Shown here in pieces: positions 35,091-44,980 of a DNA stretch of 64,000 nucleotides; positions within the stretch are counted from its first letter, which is position 1, and every line of letters starts with the position of its first letter. This stretch comes from Monoplex corrugatus (taxonomy: Eukaryota > Mollusca > Gastropoda > Littorinimorpha > Ranellidae), in assembly GCA_030674185.1 (NCBI GenBank), contig CM060307.1:45535181-45599180 (forward strand), in the 5' to 3' direction. The notes beneath the pieces are model-generated. The model ran no database searches, had not been told where the DNA came from, and saw only the letters and a list, made by a program, of their open reading frames with translations. The position numbers and the translations under genes were made by a program.

Positions 35091-35200
35091 TCAACTAAAA
35101 GAGGGCTCTATGCCAACCAGTAAATAGTGTAACAAAGCCTACAACAAACAAAGTGTAGGAATTATACAAAGCTCAGCCATCAAACAGTTCTAAATCTGTG

Positions 35201-35214
35201 CGCACACACACACA

Positions 35215-35252
<38 letters not shown>
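35201..35252. repeat. (AC)n microsatellite
   Basis: AC run of about 50 bp. Confidence 0.95.
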
Positions 35253-35401
35253 ACAAACAGCCTGCAGATAAGGACAGTGAAGTATTCCTTTGCAAAGGAG
35301 TGGTGGGTTGGGGAGCCATCTACATTTTCACAGACTTCATCTTCCACATGTCAGTCAACAGAGTCAGCTGTACATGTATAACTTGCCAAGCACTGCTCTT
35401 A

Positions 35402-35556
35402 GGAACAATGCACCATTCCCAGACAGGGTCACTCATCCATTTCCAGGGGTCAAGGAACATTATACCATCTACAGACAGAGTCACTCTCCATTTCCAGGGG
35501 TCAAGGAACAATGCACCATCCACAGACAGGGTCACTCTCCATTTCCAGGAGTCAAC
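35402..35556. repeat. 51-bp tandem repeat, three copies
   Basis: Three adjacent copies contain GGAACAATGCACCAT(T/C)C, CAGACAGGGTCACTC and CCATTTCCAGGGGTCAA. Confidence 0.9.
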
Positions 35557-35899
35557 TATCCATTTACCCATTTGCACAAGTGAACAGCAGCAAAATTAAA
35601 CATTTTTCTCTCCAAAGACTGAACATAACCTTTTGTCTGAACATATGCCATTCTAGCTATTGACTTGTTCCAGTTACATACAGACATACAAACTTCATGG
35701 TCTCTACATGATCACATGTATACATCTAAATCAATCAACTGTTCAGTGCAAATACATAATTTTCAAAACTGGGGGGGTTAGGGGGTGTGCATGGGTGGGT
35801 AGCAGATGATGACTTGTAACCTGTACCCTGCCTTCTTCAACCCAAACAGCACATTGTCAGTTTGAGACTACATTATGTTGCATGTTTTCTGCAGCCAGG

Positions 35900-36072
35900 C
35901 TGCCAATGTTACACATGTCATCTGATGCTGCTGATGTTACATGTGTCATCTGATGACGCTGATGTTACAGGTGTCATGTGATGATGCTGATGTTACACGT
36001 GTCATCTGATGACACTGATGTTACATGTGTCATCTGATGACGCTGATGTTACATGTGTCATCTGATGACACT
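35900..36072. repeat. 28-bp tandem repeat, about six copies
   Basis: Unit built on GATGTTACATGTGTCATCTG followed by ATGACGCT. Variants GACGCT and GACACT alternate. Confidence 0.9.
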
Positions 36073-37192
36073 GGCTTTGTAACTTCAGTCAGTGAAAAAG
36101 CTACAGATGTTACAAAATCACTGATAATCCCCATTTGATGACTTGAAGAAAAGAACTTACTACCTTTTTTAGTTGTTTTTTTCCTGACAGATTTTGCTAT
36201 CACATATAATTCTGACCAGTTTTGACTTTAACAAATAATTTGTGGAACAAACTCCAATCTCCATCTAACAAATGGATTATTTACAAGCAGACTTGTACAG
36301 AGATACCTTGTTTGGCCCAAACAATCCTACAACACCTAATTATCAAAATCCTTGTTGATAATTCTATGCAATTTCAGTCTTACCCTGACCTCATTCCAAA
36401 TTAAGTATATCTGATTCCTCGTTATACTTTAAAATCTACATATAAACTAAACAAAGAGCGTATATAATTCCTCATTATACCTTAAAGTCTATATAAAAAT
36501 CAAACAAAGAGCTGTCCCTAAATACAAAAAAAGGAAAATTTACTGAATGTGGACAATGAATATGTACCCCCCCCCCCCGAAACAAAGGACTCATTCTCAT
36601 GAACACATGGGCTACTTGCGTCCCTGATGACGGGATTATCATCATAAACATAAAAAAACATTCTACTGATCTGAACCTATCACCCAAATGTGGTCACAAA
36701 CTAGCTGAAAAGTTCTGCTGACATGAAAGCCCATTGAAAAGAACAGCAGTTTAGGCATACATGTGCAATTCTGTTTGTCAACCATGAATCAGTTAAATAT
36801 TAATGACACCTCATCTCATTCACACTGCTAACATCTTCCACTTGTTTGTTACATTCAAGACCAATTTTTTTCAAAAAGGAAACACTGGGCCAAACATGAA
36901 ACACATGCCATCGGCGTAGTCTGTCTGCATGTAAGGTCTGCTTCATAAGCCATGGAATCTCAATTAAGTGTCTATCCCAAGGTGCAGTATAAGCTGTGGC
37001 TTGCAGCAACACATCTGCAGAACAGCATTGGATCAGCAGTGAGTAAACGATATCACGGCACATAATTTCTCTCCTTATGTTAGTAGTGGTCCTTGTCCTT
37101 TGACACAAGTCTGACGCTGGATGGACACACCAAAAGATGGCTGCTGTTTGAAACTCCACCATTTCACTGTGCAAATGCCTTGCTCTATCGCT

Positions 37193-37328
37193 TCAGCCTT
37201 GAGGAGTGGTACCATTCTCCAGTCCCCGAAGTTGTTTCAGCACAGTATCTACTAGCTTCTTTTTGTCTCTTTCATTTTTCTTCAGAGCGGCAAACAAATT
37301 GTTCTTCTTCTTGTCTGCGTTGTTCAGT
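37193..37328 (-). CDS. EXOC6: EXOC6/Sec15 last exon, with stop
   Basis: On the - strand the acceptor is TTGTGCAG|ACTGAAC. The exon encodes LNNADKKKNNLFAALKKNER, DKKKLVDTVLKQLRGLENGT and TPQG before TGA at 37195-37193. The K-N-N-x-F-A-x-x-K-K-N-x-R-D-K-x-K-L-x-x-T-V-x-K-Q-L-R pattern is the C-terminus of metazoan EXOC6. The phase joins the GAGAA end of the exon at 44088. Confidence 0.92.
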
Positions 37329-37650
37329 CTGCACAAACAACATATCAGTTTACTTACAAATACAAATCACTTCTCTAAACATTACGTCTTTTATGTACAA
37401 TCAAATATCATGGGAAAACCTAAGCCACCTAAATTAAAATATATGTCCAGAGAAAGATGCACAACTGTGTAGCAATGACTATTTCATGCTGAAGACAACG
37501 TCTTCCTCCTCCTTAAACCTAATATTCTCCTCATCTCCCATACTTTGTAGTCTTTCATACTTAAATATTACTTTTGCCATGACCACACAGTCTGAACCTG
37601 TTCTGATGATTGGAATCTTTTATGCCAATATGTACCCCGCCACAGCACAG

Positions 37651-37823
37651 AAAAGGAAATTTTCCTTCTAAAATTACGTTTAATCTAACATACTTACCGT
37701 GGCTCACAAATGCAATAAGCGGCAGCGGTTTGCCAATTCTGCCTCGTAACAATAAAGTCCGAAGGGACAGTAACTCTGAGAGTGTCTACGTCTTGCGCAT
37801 GCGCAGGTGCTCTTCCTCTTTTC
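37651..37823. repeat. DIRS left inverted terminal repeat
   Basis: Outer part AAAAGGAAATTTTCCTTCTA is unique to this end. From CCGTGGCTCACAAATGCA inward it is the inverted complement of the right repeat, up to CTCTTCCTCTTTTC. Confidence 0.88.
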
Positions 37824-37898
37824 GAGGAGACCTTGACCTTGACCCTGACTGTGGCTAGAAGGAACCAGGAAGGCGGGGAGGTCGGGAGGGACTCTGCG

Positions 37899-37987
37899 TG
37901 AGCCACGGTAAGTATGTTAGATTAAACGTAATTTTAGAAGGAAAATTTCCTTTTAATTACACATACTATACCGTGGCTCACAAATGC
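37899..37987. repeat. DIRS internal complementary region
   Basis: The left half (TGAGCCACGGTAAGTATG through GAAAATTTCCTTTT) is complementary to the outer left terminus. The right half (TTTAATTACACATACTAT to CTCACAAATGCA) is complementary to the outer right terminus. In DIRS models this region templates joining of the ends into a circle. Confidence 0.88.
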
Positions 37988-38021
37988 AGAATAGCACTAC
38001 CCGGATGGAGGGCTTACCTGG

Positions 38022-41000
38022 TTAACGCCTGGAGGAATGGCAGGAGTCAGGGCGTGTGGCTGAGATGGGGTGTTGGGCCACCACAGCGGAAGCGATACCC
38101 CTGGACCCATCTTCGCGCAGACGGGAGACGTCGCGCAGGTAGAACTGGATGGAAGTGCCCGGGGAACGCCAGTACGCGGCGTCTGGGACGTTTTGGATGC
38201 TGGCATTGTGGACGACTGCCAGCGAAGAAGCCCATGCTCTGATCTCATGGGGCCTTGGGGAGAAGACAGCTAGCTCGGCGCTCGACCTGGCATACGCAGC
38301 CTTGATGACTTCCCTCAGCCATCGAGAGATGGACGTGCGTCTAATGTCCTTTCTATAGTTTTCGTTGTAAGAGAGAAAAAGGTGGCGCCACTGCTGGCGA
38401 GAAGATTTCGTCCGCTTTCTGTACGCTCGCAGTGCGCGAACCGGGCAGAGAGTGCGATCCTCGTCGTCCGGAGCGAGGATAGACGTGAGGGGATGGATGT
38501 GGATGGCCGGCGAAGGAGAACCTGGAGACTGGTTCTTGGCCAAGAATTCCGGGAGTAGGCGGAGAGACATCGAGCCATCAGGTTCGAGAGCAACATCTCC
38601 GGGGAGACCACTAAGGGCGTGCACTTCGCTGCAGCGCCTCCCCGATGCGAGAGAGACGAGAAAGGCCGTCTTGAAAGAGAGGAACTTCAGGGAACACTCC
38701 CTGATGGGTTCGTAAGGGGGGAGTCTAAGGGATGAGAGGACGAGAAAGAGATCCCACGCCGGGGTTCGGCGGGGGTTCCTGGCTTCCTGGAGAGAAGCCC
38801 CTCTGACGAGATTCCGCAATAGAGGATCGTGCTCAAAGGACGGACCACCCAACTGACGGATGGTGGTGCAGATGGCCGCCCTGTGGACCTTCACTGAGGA
38901 TGCGGAAAGCTTTTTCTCTGTGGACAGAAAGCCGAGGTAGTTGGCCAACTGCAAGCGAGAGGGTGAATGGGGTGACACCTCATTTGAGGTGCACCAAGAG
39001 ACCCAGCCATTCCAGTGGGCATTGTACACCCCCTGTGTGCCCGGCCTGTGAGCTTGCTGCACAAGGCCGATTACGACCGGGGACAGGCCTAATGAAGACA
39101 TCGAGTCCCGCACAGCATCCAGGCGTGAAGGTTTAGAACGTCTGGATTGCCGTGCGGAATGCCTGACCTGGGTTGGAGGATGGAGCGGCTCGATACCGCG
39201 AGTTTTAGCGGCGGCACATGGGACAGGTGCAGAAGTTCTGGGTACCATGCCTGTGCTGGCCATTTGGGTGCGACAAGGATTAATGTCGCTGCGTCCTCCC
39301 TGGCTTTCCTCAGCACTTTCCCCATAATGGGGAACGGGGGAAAGGCATAGCCGATGAGGTTCGACCATGGAATGGATAGGGCATCTACAGCCCAGGCCGC
39401 TGGGTCCGGAACTGGAGAGACGTACAAAGGGAGGCGGTGATTGAACCTGGTGGCAAAGAGGTCCACGTGTGGTTTGAACCATGCTGCCCATACTGGCTCC
39501 AGGACTGCATGGACCAGTGTCCATTCCGAGGGAAGAATCATGTGGGATCTGCTGAGAGAGTCCGCAAGTATGTTGATCTTCCCCGGGACATGCTTTGCTG
39601 AGAGCTGAATCGAGTGTTCCTCGCACCAGATGAGGAGCTGTTCCGCTCTCCGAGACAAGGAGTGGGAGCGGGCGCCCCCTTGCTTGTTGATGTAACAAGC
39701 TACTGTGGTGTTGTCCGTGTTGATGCGGACATGTTTTCCCTTCAGAAAGGGGAGAAACTCCCCGAGTGCCAGGCAAACTGCCTCCAGTTCCAACATGTTT
39801 ATGTGGCAGGGCATGAGGTCGGTCGACCACCGACCTGCGGCTGTCAGCGTGCCGACATGGGCTCCCCACCCGGAGGTGGACGCGTCCGTGAACAAGTGCT
39901 CCTGAGGAGGGGGCAGTGTGATGGGGACTCCCTGGGCCAGGCGTGACTGGGAGCGCCATTTGGTCACTGCTGATATGAACCAAGGGCCCAGGTGGACCGG
40001 GAGGTCCCATGGCTGAAGCGACTGTGACCAACGCTTCCTGAAGCCGCGTTGGAATTGCCGCTTGAGAAGACGACCCAGTGGCACTAGGGGTGCCAGCGAC
40101 TCCATAAGGCCCAGTAGGGAGGCCAGCTTCCTTGCTGGCGCTTGGAGTTGGGGGAGCAGTTGGGCTAAGAGGCCCTGAAGGCGCAGTAAGCGCTGGGGAG
40201 ACGGGGTGACCCTCCACTTGGAGGTGTCGAAGGACATGCCCAGGAACTGGAATTGTTTGGAGGGAGTTAGGTCCGACTTCTCCTCGTTGCAGACAAAGCC
40301 CAGGTTGTGACAGAGTTGCAGGACCTGGGATGCTTGTTGCGCACACTGTTCTTTGGAGGAGGCGAGTAGAAGCCAATCGTCTAGATAGGCCTTGAGGCGG
40401 ATGCCCTTCTCCCGAACATGCATGCAGAGTTCCCTCGCCACCTTCGTGAAGAGCCAAGGGGCGGGTGCCAGACCGAAGGGCAGTGCCCTGAATTGGAAGA
40501 TCCGGTTCCTCCAGACGAATCTGAGGTACTTCCTGTCCCTGGGGTGAATGAGGAGATGGAAGTATGCATCCTTGAGGTCGATGGATATCCCCCAGTCGCC
40601 CGGGTGCAAGGCCTCGCGGATGGACATAGGGGTCTCCATACGGAAATGGAGGACGCGGAGGAACCGGTTTAGGGAGGAGAGGTCCAGGACGGGCCTCCAG
40701 CCCCCCGAAGTTTTGGGGACCACAAAGATGCGTCCATAGAATCCCGGGGACGCAGCGAAGGAAACTTCCTCCGTAGCCCCCTTGGCTAACATCGAAAGAA
40801 CCTCCTGATCCAGGGCCTGCGAGGCCGAGCGATCTTGAGGAAGTGCGAAAGCAGGGGGAGAGAGCGTGAGAGGAGCCTTCCTTGGGCCCCAAGGAAGGCG
40901 GAACCCCGACCTGATCACCCGCAGGGCCCACGGGCTGGCGGGCAGCCTCTCCCACGCGTCGATGTGTCTGGAGAGACTGCCCACAGGATCGCCCGTGGGG

Positions 41001-41030
41001 GGTGATGGCCTCATGCCGGTGGTGAGTCAT
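38022..41030 (-). CDS. DIRS tyrosine recombinase (YR) frame
   Basis: A 1002-codon open frame. Only about residues 620-980 (roughly 39170-38090) look like real protein: a core-binding part (TQGVYNAHWNGWVSWC), then catalytic strings GRRCSEVHAL (first Arg), PHEIRAWA (His-x-x-Arg) and TSIQFYLRDV (Tyr nucleophile). Together these give the R-H-R-Y set of tyrosine recombinases, which integrate the circular DNA. The first 600 codons lie opposite the reverse transcriptase in another frame and are Pro/Gly/Ser-rich, so they may be open only through GC bias. The ATG at 41030 overlaps the gag stop (ATGA). The true translation start is unknown. Confidence 0.85.
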   Translation of the reverse strand: MTHHRHEAITPHGRSCGQSLQTHRRVGEAARQPVGPAGDQVGVPPSLGPKEGSSHALSPCFRTSSRSLGLAGPGSGGSFDVSQGGYGGSFLRCVPGILWTHLCGPQNFGGLEARPGPLLPKPVPPRPPFPYGDPYVHPRGLAPGRLGDIHRPQGCILPSPHSPQGQEVPQIRLEEPDLPIQGTALRSGTRPLALHEGGEGTLHACSGEGHPPQGLSRRLASTRLLQRTVCATSIPGPATLSQPGLCLQRGEVGPNSLQTIPVPGHVLRHLQVEGHPVSPALTAPSGPLSPTAPPTPSASKEAGLPTGPYGVAGTPSATGSSSQAAIPTRLQEALVTVASAMGPPGPPGPLVHISSDQMALPVTPGPGSPHHTAPSSGALVHGRVHLRVGSPCRHADSRRSVVDRPHALPHKHVGTGGSLPGTRGVSPLSEGKTCPHQHGQHHSSLLHQQARGRPLPLLVSESGTAPHLVRGTLDSALSKACPGEDQHTCGLSQQIPHDSSLGMDTGPCSPGASMGSMVQTTRGPLCHQVQSPPPFVRLSSSGPSGLGCRCPIHSMVEPHRLCLSPVPHYGESAEESQGGRSDINPCRTQMASTGMVPRTSAPVPCAAAKTRGIEPLHPPTQVRHSARQSRRSKPSRLDAVRDSMSSLGLSPVVIGLVQQAHRPGTQGVYNAHWNGWVSWCTSNEVSPHSPSRLQLANYLGFLSTEKKLSASSVKVHRAAICTTIRQLGGPSFEHDPLLRNLVRGASLQEARNPRRTPAWDLFLVLSSLRLPPYEPIRECSLKFLSFKTAFLVSLASGRRCSEVHALSGLPGDVALEPDGSMSLRLLPEFLAKNQSPGSPSPAIHIHPLTSILAPDDEDRTLCPVRALRAYRKRTKSSRQQWRHLFLSYNENYRKDIRRTSISRWLREVIKAAYARSSAELAVFSPRPHEIRAWASSLAVVHNASIQNVPDAAYWRSPGTSIQFYLRDVSRLREDGSRGIASAVVAQHPISATRPDSCHSSRR
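39089..41014 (-). CDS. DIRS reverse transcriptase / RNase H
   Basis: A 641-residue intact frame. The RT has PKTSGGWRPVLDLSSLNRF, the motif A segment SIDLKDAYFHLLIHPRDRKY, motif B FRALPFGLAPAPWLFTKV and catalytic YLDDWLLLAS. RNase H follows with LFTDASTSGWGAHVG, MLELEAVCLAL, INTDNTTVACYINKQGG and ILADSLSR. The C-terminal 150 residues (DLFATRFNHRLPLYVSPVPD through LILVAPKWPAQAWY) are the conserved extra domain of this group; whether it corresponds to the methyltransferase-like domain reported in some DIRS elements I cannot tell. The frame follows the last gag frame directly after one TGA at 41029-41027. Confidence 0.92.
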   Translation of the reverse strand: MRPSPPTGDPVGSLSRHIDAWERLPASPWALRVIRSGFRLPWGPRKAPLTLSPPAFALPQDRSASQALDQEVLSMLAKGATEEVSFAASPGFYGRIFVVPKTSGGWRPVLDLSSLNRFLRVLHFRMETPMSIREALHPGDWGISIDLKDAYFHLLIHPRDRKYLRFVWRNRIFQFRALPFGLAPAPWLFTKVARELCMHVREKGIRLKAYLDDWLLLASSKEQCAQQASQVLQLCHNLGFVCNEEKSDLTPSKQFQFLGMSFDTSKWRVTPSPQRLLRLQGLLAQLLPQLQAPARKLASLLGLMESLAPLVPLGRLLKRQFQRGFRKRWSQSLQPWDLPVHLGPWFISAVTKWRSQSRLAQGVPITLPPPQEHLFTDASTSGWGAHVGTLTAAGRWSTDLMPCHINMLELEAVCLALGEFLPFLKGKHVRINTDNTTVACYINKQGGARSHSLSRRAEQLLIWCEEHSIQLSAKHVPGKINILADSLSRSHMILPSEWTLVHAVLEPVWAAWFKPHVDLFATRFNHRLPLYVSPVPDPAAWAVDALSIPWSNLIGYAFPPFPIMGKVLRKAREDAATLILVAPKWPAQAWYPELLHLSHVPPLKLAVSSRSILQPRSGIPHGNPDVLNLHAWMLCGTRCLH

Positions 41031-41659
41031 TGGGGGTTGGCCGGCTGAGAGGGAGCCGGCCTGCGGGCCTTAGGCCGGGCCACCGGCCTGCCCGAATGCT
41101 GTTGCGGTCTCCTGTGCCCTTGGGGCCTGGGATCGGCCCGAAACTTGGTGTGGGTGGGCCTGTTTGGCGGGTAGGCCGCTGGAGCCGGGCGCTTCATGGC
41201 AGGGCGAGAGGGCCTCGAATGGAGGGCGAGGTCCCTTTTTATGTCCGCCTGGTGCTTCAGGACGGCCTGAACATGGTTCCCGAAGAGGGAGCCCGGCTGG
41301 ACGGGCACCGCGCGCAAGGAGGCCCTTGCCGACGGTGAGGTGGCAACCGAGGATGCCGCGAGAATGGCATCCCGCCTCGCCATGACGGCGTTCAGATACG
41401 TGCGTGCTTGCGATTCGGCCACGGATCTGAGCCCCTGCGCCATGGCCTGGATAAAGGCCACGATGGTTGCCTGGTCAGGCGCCTGGCGGAGCGTGAAGGA
41501 CTGCTGGTTGGGGTCCTTCAGGGCTTCCCCTAGGCCGCCCAAGAATGAGTCCAGGGCGGAGGTTGCCACCAGCCCCCGTCTCGCGTTCTCCTCCCATTCC
41601 GTCAAGCATTTCTCCGTGATGGAGATATGCTGCGGCTGGGCCCGAGAGCGATCGTTCAC
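41027..41659 (-). CDS. DIRS gag-like protein, C-terminal part
   Basis: A 210-codon frame beginning within the stop of the previous frame. It has a helix-rich part (ITEKCLTEWEENARRGLVAT, SALDSFLGGL) and a strongly basic, Pro-rich end, as expected for a nucleic-acid-binding gag C-terminus. The first codon is GTG, so it is a continuation after a one-base shift, not an independent gene. It ends at the TGA that overlaps the recombinase-frame ATG. Confidence 0.65.
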   Translation of the reverse strand: MNDRSRAQPQHISITEKCLTEWEENARRGLVATSALDSFLGGLGEALKDPNQQSFTLRQAPDQATIVAFIQAMAQGLRSVAESQARTYLNAVMARRDAILAASSVATSPSARASLRAVPVQPGSLFGNHVQAVLKHQADIKRDLALHSRPSRPAMKRPAPAAYPPNRPTHTKFRADPRPQGHRRPQQHSGRPVARPKARRPAPSQPANPQ

Positions 41660-42189
41660 AAGGAGAGGTTCTCCTGTGTGAGCGAGAGGGGAGCGTCAGG
41701 GATAGGCCCATGGGCCATGAAGGGCTTCCGCTGGAAGGGGAGCGGTGCCGGCTTCAGGAATTTCCTGAAGGGCAAGGCTCCCGGGAAGTCAGGCACAGAT
41801 CCTGGAACGAAATCTTGTGCCTCTTTCCCCCTGGCGGTGTCCTGGGCTTGCCTGAGGCAGTCAGCCACCATGTCGGACTGTTTTAGCAAGGAGGCCCGTG
41901 GGGCTGAGGTAGGGTGAGCGCTGAAAAGGCGCTCGGCCGAGCCAAGCTTGGGAGCCTTGGGCTCTGGCACAGTGGACACCGCCTCCGGTGTGAGTTGTGC
42001 CAGCCGGTCCATGGCATCCTGGAAGCAGAATGCCATGTGGGCAGGGGCCTCATCCTCTGAGGCCGAGTCCGAGTCCTCTGGCCCGCCTATGGAGGGGGCG
42101 AGAGTCTGCGGAGAGTCTGACCGGGGTGCCACGGTTGTGGGACCCGGGTCAGAGCCCCCAGGAGGCAGCCCCGGTGTTGTGTCCAACAC
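41656..42189 (-). pseudogene. DIRS gag-like protein, middle part
   Basis: An acidic segment (GGPEDSDSASEDEAPAHMAF) followed by a region with KLGSAERLFSAHPTSAPRAS. It is in the same frame as the 43152-42217 part and separated from it by one TAA (42219-42217). A one-base shift at about 41657 leads into the next part. Together the three pieces would make one gag of about 700 residues. Confidence 0.6.
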
Positions 42190-42216
42190 GGGTGGTGCCG
42201 GGGGGGCTGGGCAGGG

Positions 42217-43152
42217 TTAGACCTGCGCTGGTGGGGCGCCGGGCATAAAGCCGGGCCACCACGTGCATCCCGTGGCCGAGGCCGGGGGAAATCCCAAGGA
42301 TGGGTGCCACGGTACCATGTGCGGTGCCATGGGATGCGGCATGGGCTGAGCCCAAGGGGCATCAGGACCCTGACCCCATGAAGGGTAGGGCCTGGCCCGG
42401 TCCCCAGTGCCCAAAGGGCCAGCCTGCTGGGGGCGGCTAGGCATGTGCCAAGGCGCCCAAGTGCTCTGTCCGGAATGGGACAGAGATGTGGCAGCCCGCC
42501 ATGGGTCGCTTGGTAGTTGCCAAGGCGCCCAAGTGCTCTGTCCGGAATGGGACAGAGAGGTTGTGGCGGGTGCAGCAGCAGGCTGTGGGGGAGGAAGGGA
42601 GACAACCGGGGCGGATCGACGATCTGACGCCCGTAAGGGTGGGGTTGTCTCCCTTGGCCCACCTGGCGAACCAGGGGGTGTCCCGCCTGGCGAACCAGGG
42701 GGTGAGCCGGTTCCGCTCACATTACGGTCCATCTTGCCTCCCGAAGGAGACCCATGCCCAATGCGCCCATCAGCCATGGAGGCTGAAACAGTACCAGCAG
42801 AACCGGAGTTAAGCTGTACGAAGGGGGCGAGCACAGAATCGACAGAACCGGAGTTGAGTCGATCACCGTGCCGGGCAGTGTGAGGGCCGTAAAATGACGA
42901 AAATTCAACTGAGCCGGAGCTGAGTTGAGGGCTCGTGGTCACCGCAACCGAACCGTAGCTGGGTTGCGATGACTTGTCGATAGTGTGAAAGAGAGAAGAC
43001 GTAAAAGGGAGAGACGAAGTTGAAGAGAGAGCGGTTTGTGCACCGGTGGAACCACCCCTTTGTGGGTTTGAGAATTCGGCGGACGAAATCTTCTTAACCC
43101 TCGCTTTGCCACCCAATCGCTTCACATAAGTTTCTCCCTTAAACGAAAACAT
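42217..43152 (-). pseudogene. DIRS gag-like protein, N-terminal part
   Basis: Starts at the ATG at 43152 (MFSFKGETYVKRLGGKARVK), soon after the right terminal repeat. It becomes Ser/Thr- then Pro/Gly/Trp-rich with short internal duplications: a 78-bp repeat around 42410-42550 giving SHSGQSTWAPW twice, and PPGSPGG repeats. It ends at an in-frame TAA. Confidence 0.6.
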
Positions 43153-43257
43153 AGGCAAGACACAAAAACAACAACGACAATCGATCGATCGCGTAGCGAA
43201 ATCGAAAAATACTTAGCTGCTCAGAGCGTACGAGGCGAGCTGGAAGATGGCTGCCGA

Positions 43258-43403
43258 GAAAAGAGGAAGAGCACCTGCGCATGCGCAAGACGTAGACACT
43301 CTCAGAGTTACTGTCCCTTCGGACTTTATTGTTACGAGGCAGAATTGGCAAACCGCTGCCGCTTATTGCATTTGTGAGCCACGGTATAGTATGTGTAATT
43401 AAA
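43258..43403. repeat. DIRS right inverted terminal repeat
   Basis: The inner 125 bp is the inverted complement of the left repeat. The outer 20 bp (TATAGTATGTGTAATTAAA) is unique to this end and matched by the internal complementary region. Confidence 0.88.
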
Positions 43404-44087
43404 TATGGCTTTTTACTGAGTACTGCGTCAACAACAGATGGGTGCAGCTGAAATCATGGCATGGGCTGAGGGAGCATGCAGGGTTGGAGTGGTGGTAAAT
43501 TAAGATAGAATCTGTTCATTTCAAGAATCTGTTCATTTCAATGCATAAGACCCTTGACAACAATGTCCAAACACTTACCTGACAACCATGGAAAGCATGG
43601 GACAACAAATTTAATGCCAATACTGATGTGTTGTGTCTACTTTGCATAATCCTCCTGAGGCTTATTCATTTTGTTTCATACTCATGATCTTTACTTTCCA
43701 GAAATACAAAAACACTGAACAGTCAACCCCTTACATATAAAATACCTGCAATATTGCTTTTATCCACCTTATAATACCACTTTTCCTCCAGTACAATTCA
43801 TTCATGGATTACCACTCTATAAAAAAGCCAATTCTTCTTGTTTCATGCTAATGCCTAAAAATACATGTTATTCAATTATCAATCAAAATATGTATAATTA
43901 TGCACAGTAGACTGTTGTAGACTAATTTACATGAACTTTTCAAAAAATGTATTCCCAGCCTGGAATTTTTCTATTCAAGTGTTGCTAGTGAAAGAGTGAA
44001 CTACAAATTAAAAAAAAAAGAACTGAAGGGTTTAAAACATTTTCATGGAGGCCATGGGTCACTGAAATGTCATCACTTGCTACTCAC

Positions 44088-44274
44088 TTCTCCAACAGAC
44101 TGATGGCTGTGTGTCGTTGCACCCTCAAATAACGGGCCTGTTGCTTTCCAAAGTCAGCCAGGTACACCGACCAGTCCCAGTTGATAAACAGATCCATCAG
44201 CTGTCGTAAATCACAAAATGCCAACTGCAACGTGCCATCATTGGACCCTGGCACAGGTTCTGAGTTGGCAAACT
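44088..44274 (-). CDS. EXOC6: EXOC6/Sec15 exon
   Basis: Acceptor ACTTGCAG|AGTTTGCC and donor GAGAA|GTGAGT. It encodes FANSEPVPGSNDGTLQLAFC, DLRQLMDLFINWDWSVYLAD and FGKQQARYLRVQRHTAISLL. The EPVPG and DLRQLxDLFxxWDWSxYLAD strings are diagnostic for EXOC6. 187 bases, in phase with both neighbours. Confidence 0.95.
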
Positions 44275-44439
44275 CTGCAAGTGTAAAGATACAGGATATA
44301 ATTTTATTCACTGTAGATTTCTGGCACACTACTACACTGACATAATGACCACAATACATCACAAACACCTTATGCGCAATCATTTTCAAGAAATATTTAT
44401 ACTAAAATGTAATGTGAATATGATAATAATTAATAATGA

Positions 44440-44960
44440 TAATAATGACTTATATTTACATGCTTATAAAAACATTCTCTCACACATGCTCTAAGCACAG
44501 ACCTATTCACAAACCTACAATGGACACAGAAACAGACTTTAAAACATCACAAAGATTTTGGACAAAGAAATATTGTCTGAAGAGATCAGTTTTGAGGTGG
44601 GATTTGAAAGATGAAACAGAAGAATGTCTGATATAATGTCTGATATTATCTGGAAGGGAATTCCAGAGCTGGGGTCCATACACAGAGAAGAAATTGAAGC
44701 CATGACACTTCAGTTTAAAGCGGATTTGCTAGAGAAGTCGTACGTCAGAGGAAGAACAGAGATATTAAGAAGGCGTATACAGACTAACCAGATCAGAGAA
44801 ATAAGTAGGGGCAGTGCCAATGACAATATTGTAACAGTTGGAGGCTATCCTGTATTCAATTCTTTCAAAATCAGAGAGCCAGTGTAGTTCCATCAATAAA
44901 GGGGCACAGGACTGACTAGGCTCAGTCTTGAAAATAAGATGAGTATCAGAGTTCTGTCAT
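44440..44960. repeat. Dispersed repeat D, copy 2
   Basis: Contains ATCAGTTTTGAGGTGGGATT and GGAATTCCAGAGCTGGGG in the same order as the copy at 19345-19430. A TGTCTGATAT string is directly duplicated at 44624-44645. The 87-codon frame at 44624-44887 has no family I recognise. The repeat class is unknown. Confidence 0.5.
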
Positions 44961-44980
44961 CATTTGCTACTGCAGTGACT

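Larger units (their letters stand above)
32398..37192 (-). other. EXOC6: Probable EXOC6 3'UTR and downstream DNA
   Basis: No coding frame is convincing between the EXOC6 stop at 37193 and the THG1L 3' end. On the - strand AATAAA occurs at 32403-32398 and about 32960, so the UTR could be up to 4.8 kb long; other AATAAA strings within it would give shorter forms. It contains a MITE copy, an (AC)n run and two short tandem repeats, listed separately. Confidence 0.45.
37651..43403 (-). mobile_element. DIRS-type tyrosine-recombinase retrotransposon
   Basis: A 5.75-kb element in the last EXOC6 intron, same strand as the gene. It has inverted terminal repeats (left 37651-37823, right 43258-43403), near-identical over about 125 bp. 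An internal complementary region at 37899-37987 matches both outermost ends; the two matches meet in a TTT/AAA trinucleotide. Order on the - strand is gag-like frames, reverse transcriptase/RNase H, then tyrosine recombinase. These are the hallmarks of DIRS elements. RT/RNase H and recombinase frames are intact; gag has one stop and one frameshift. I cannot see a target duplication, and DIRS elements make none. Confidence 0.92.

Noticed and set aside
38022..43158. Plus-strand frames across the DIRS element, for example at 38070, 40418, 41340 and 42407
   Set aside because: They are GC-bias shadows of the - strand gag, RT and recombinase frames and have no known motifs.
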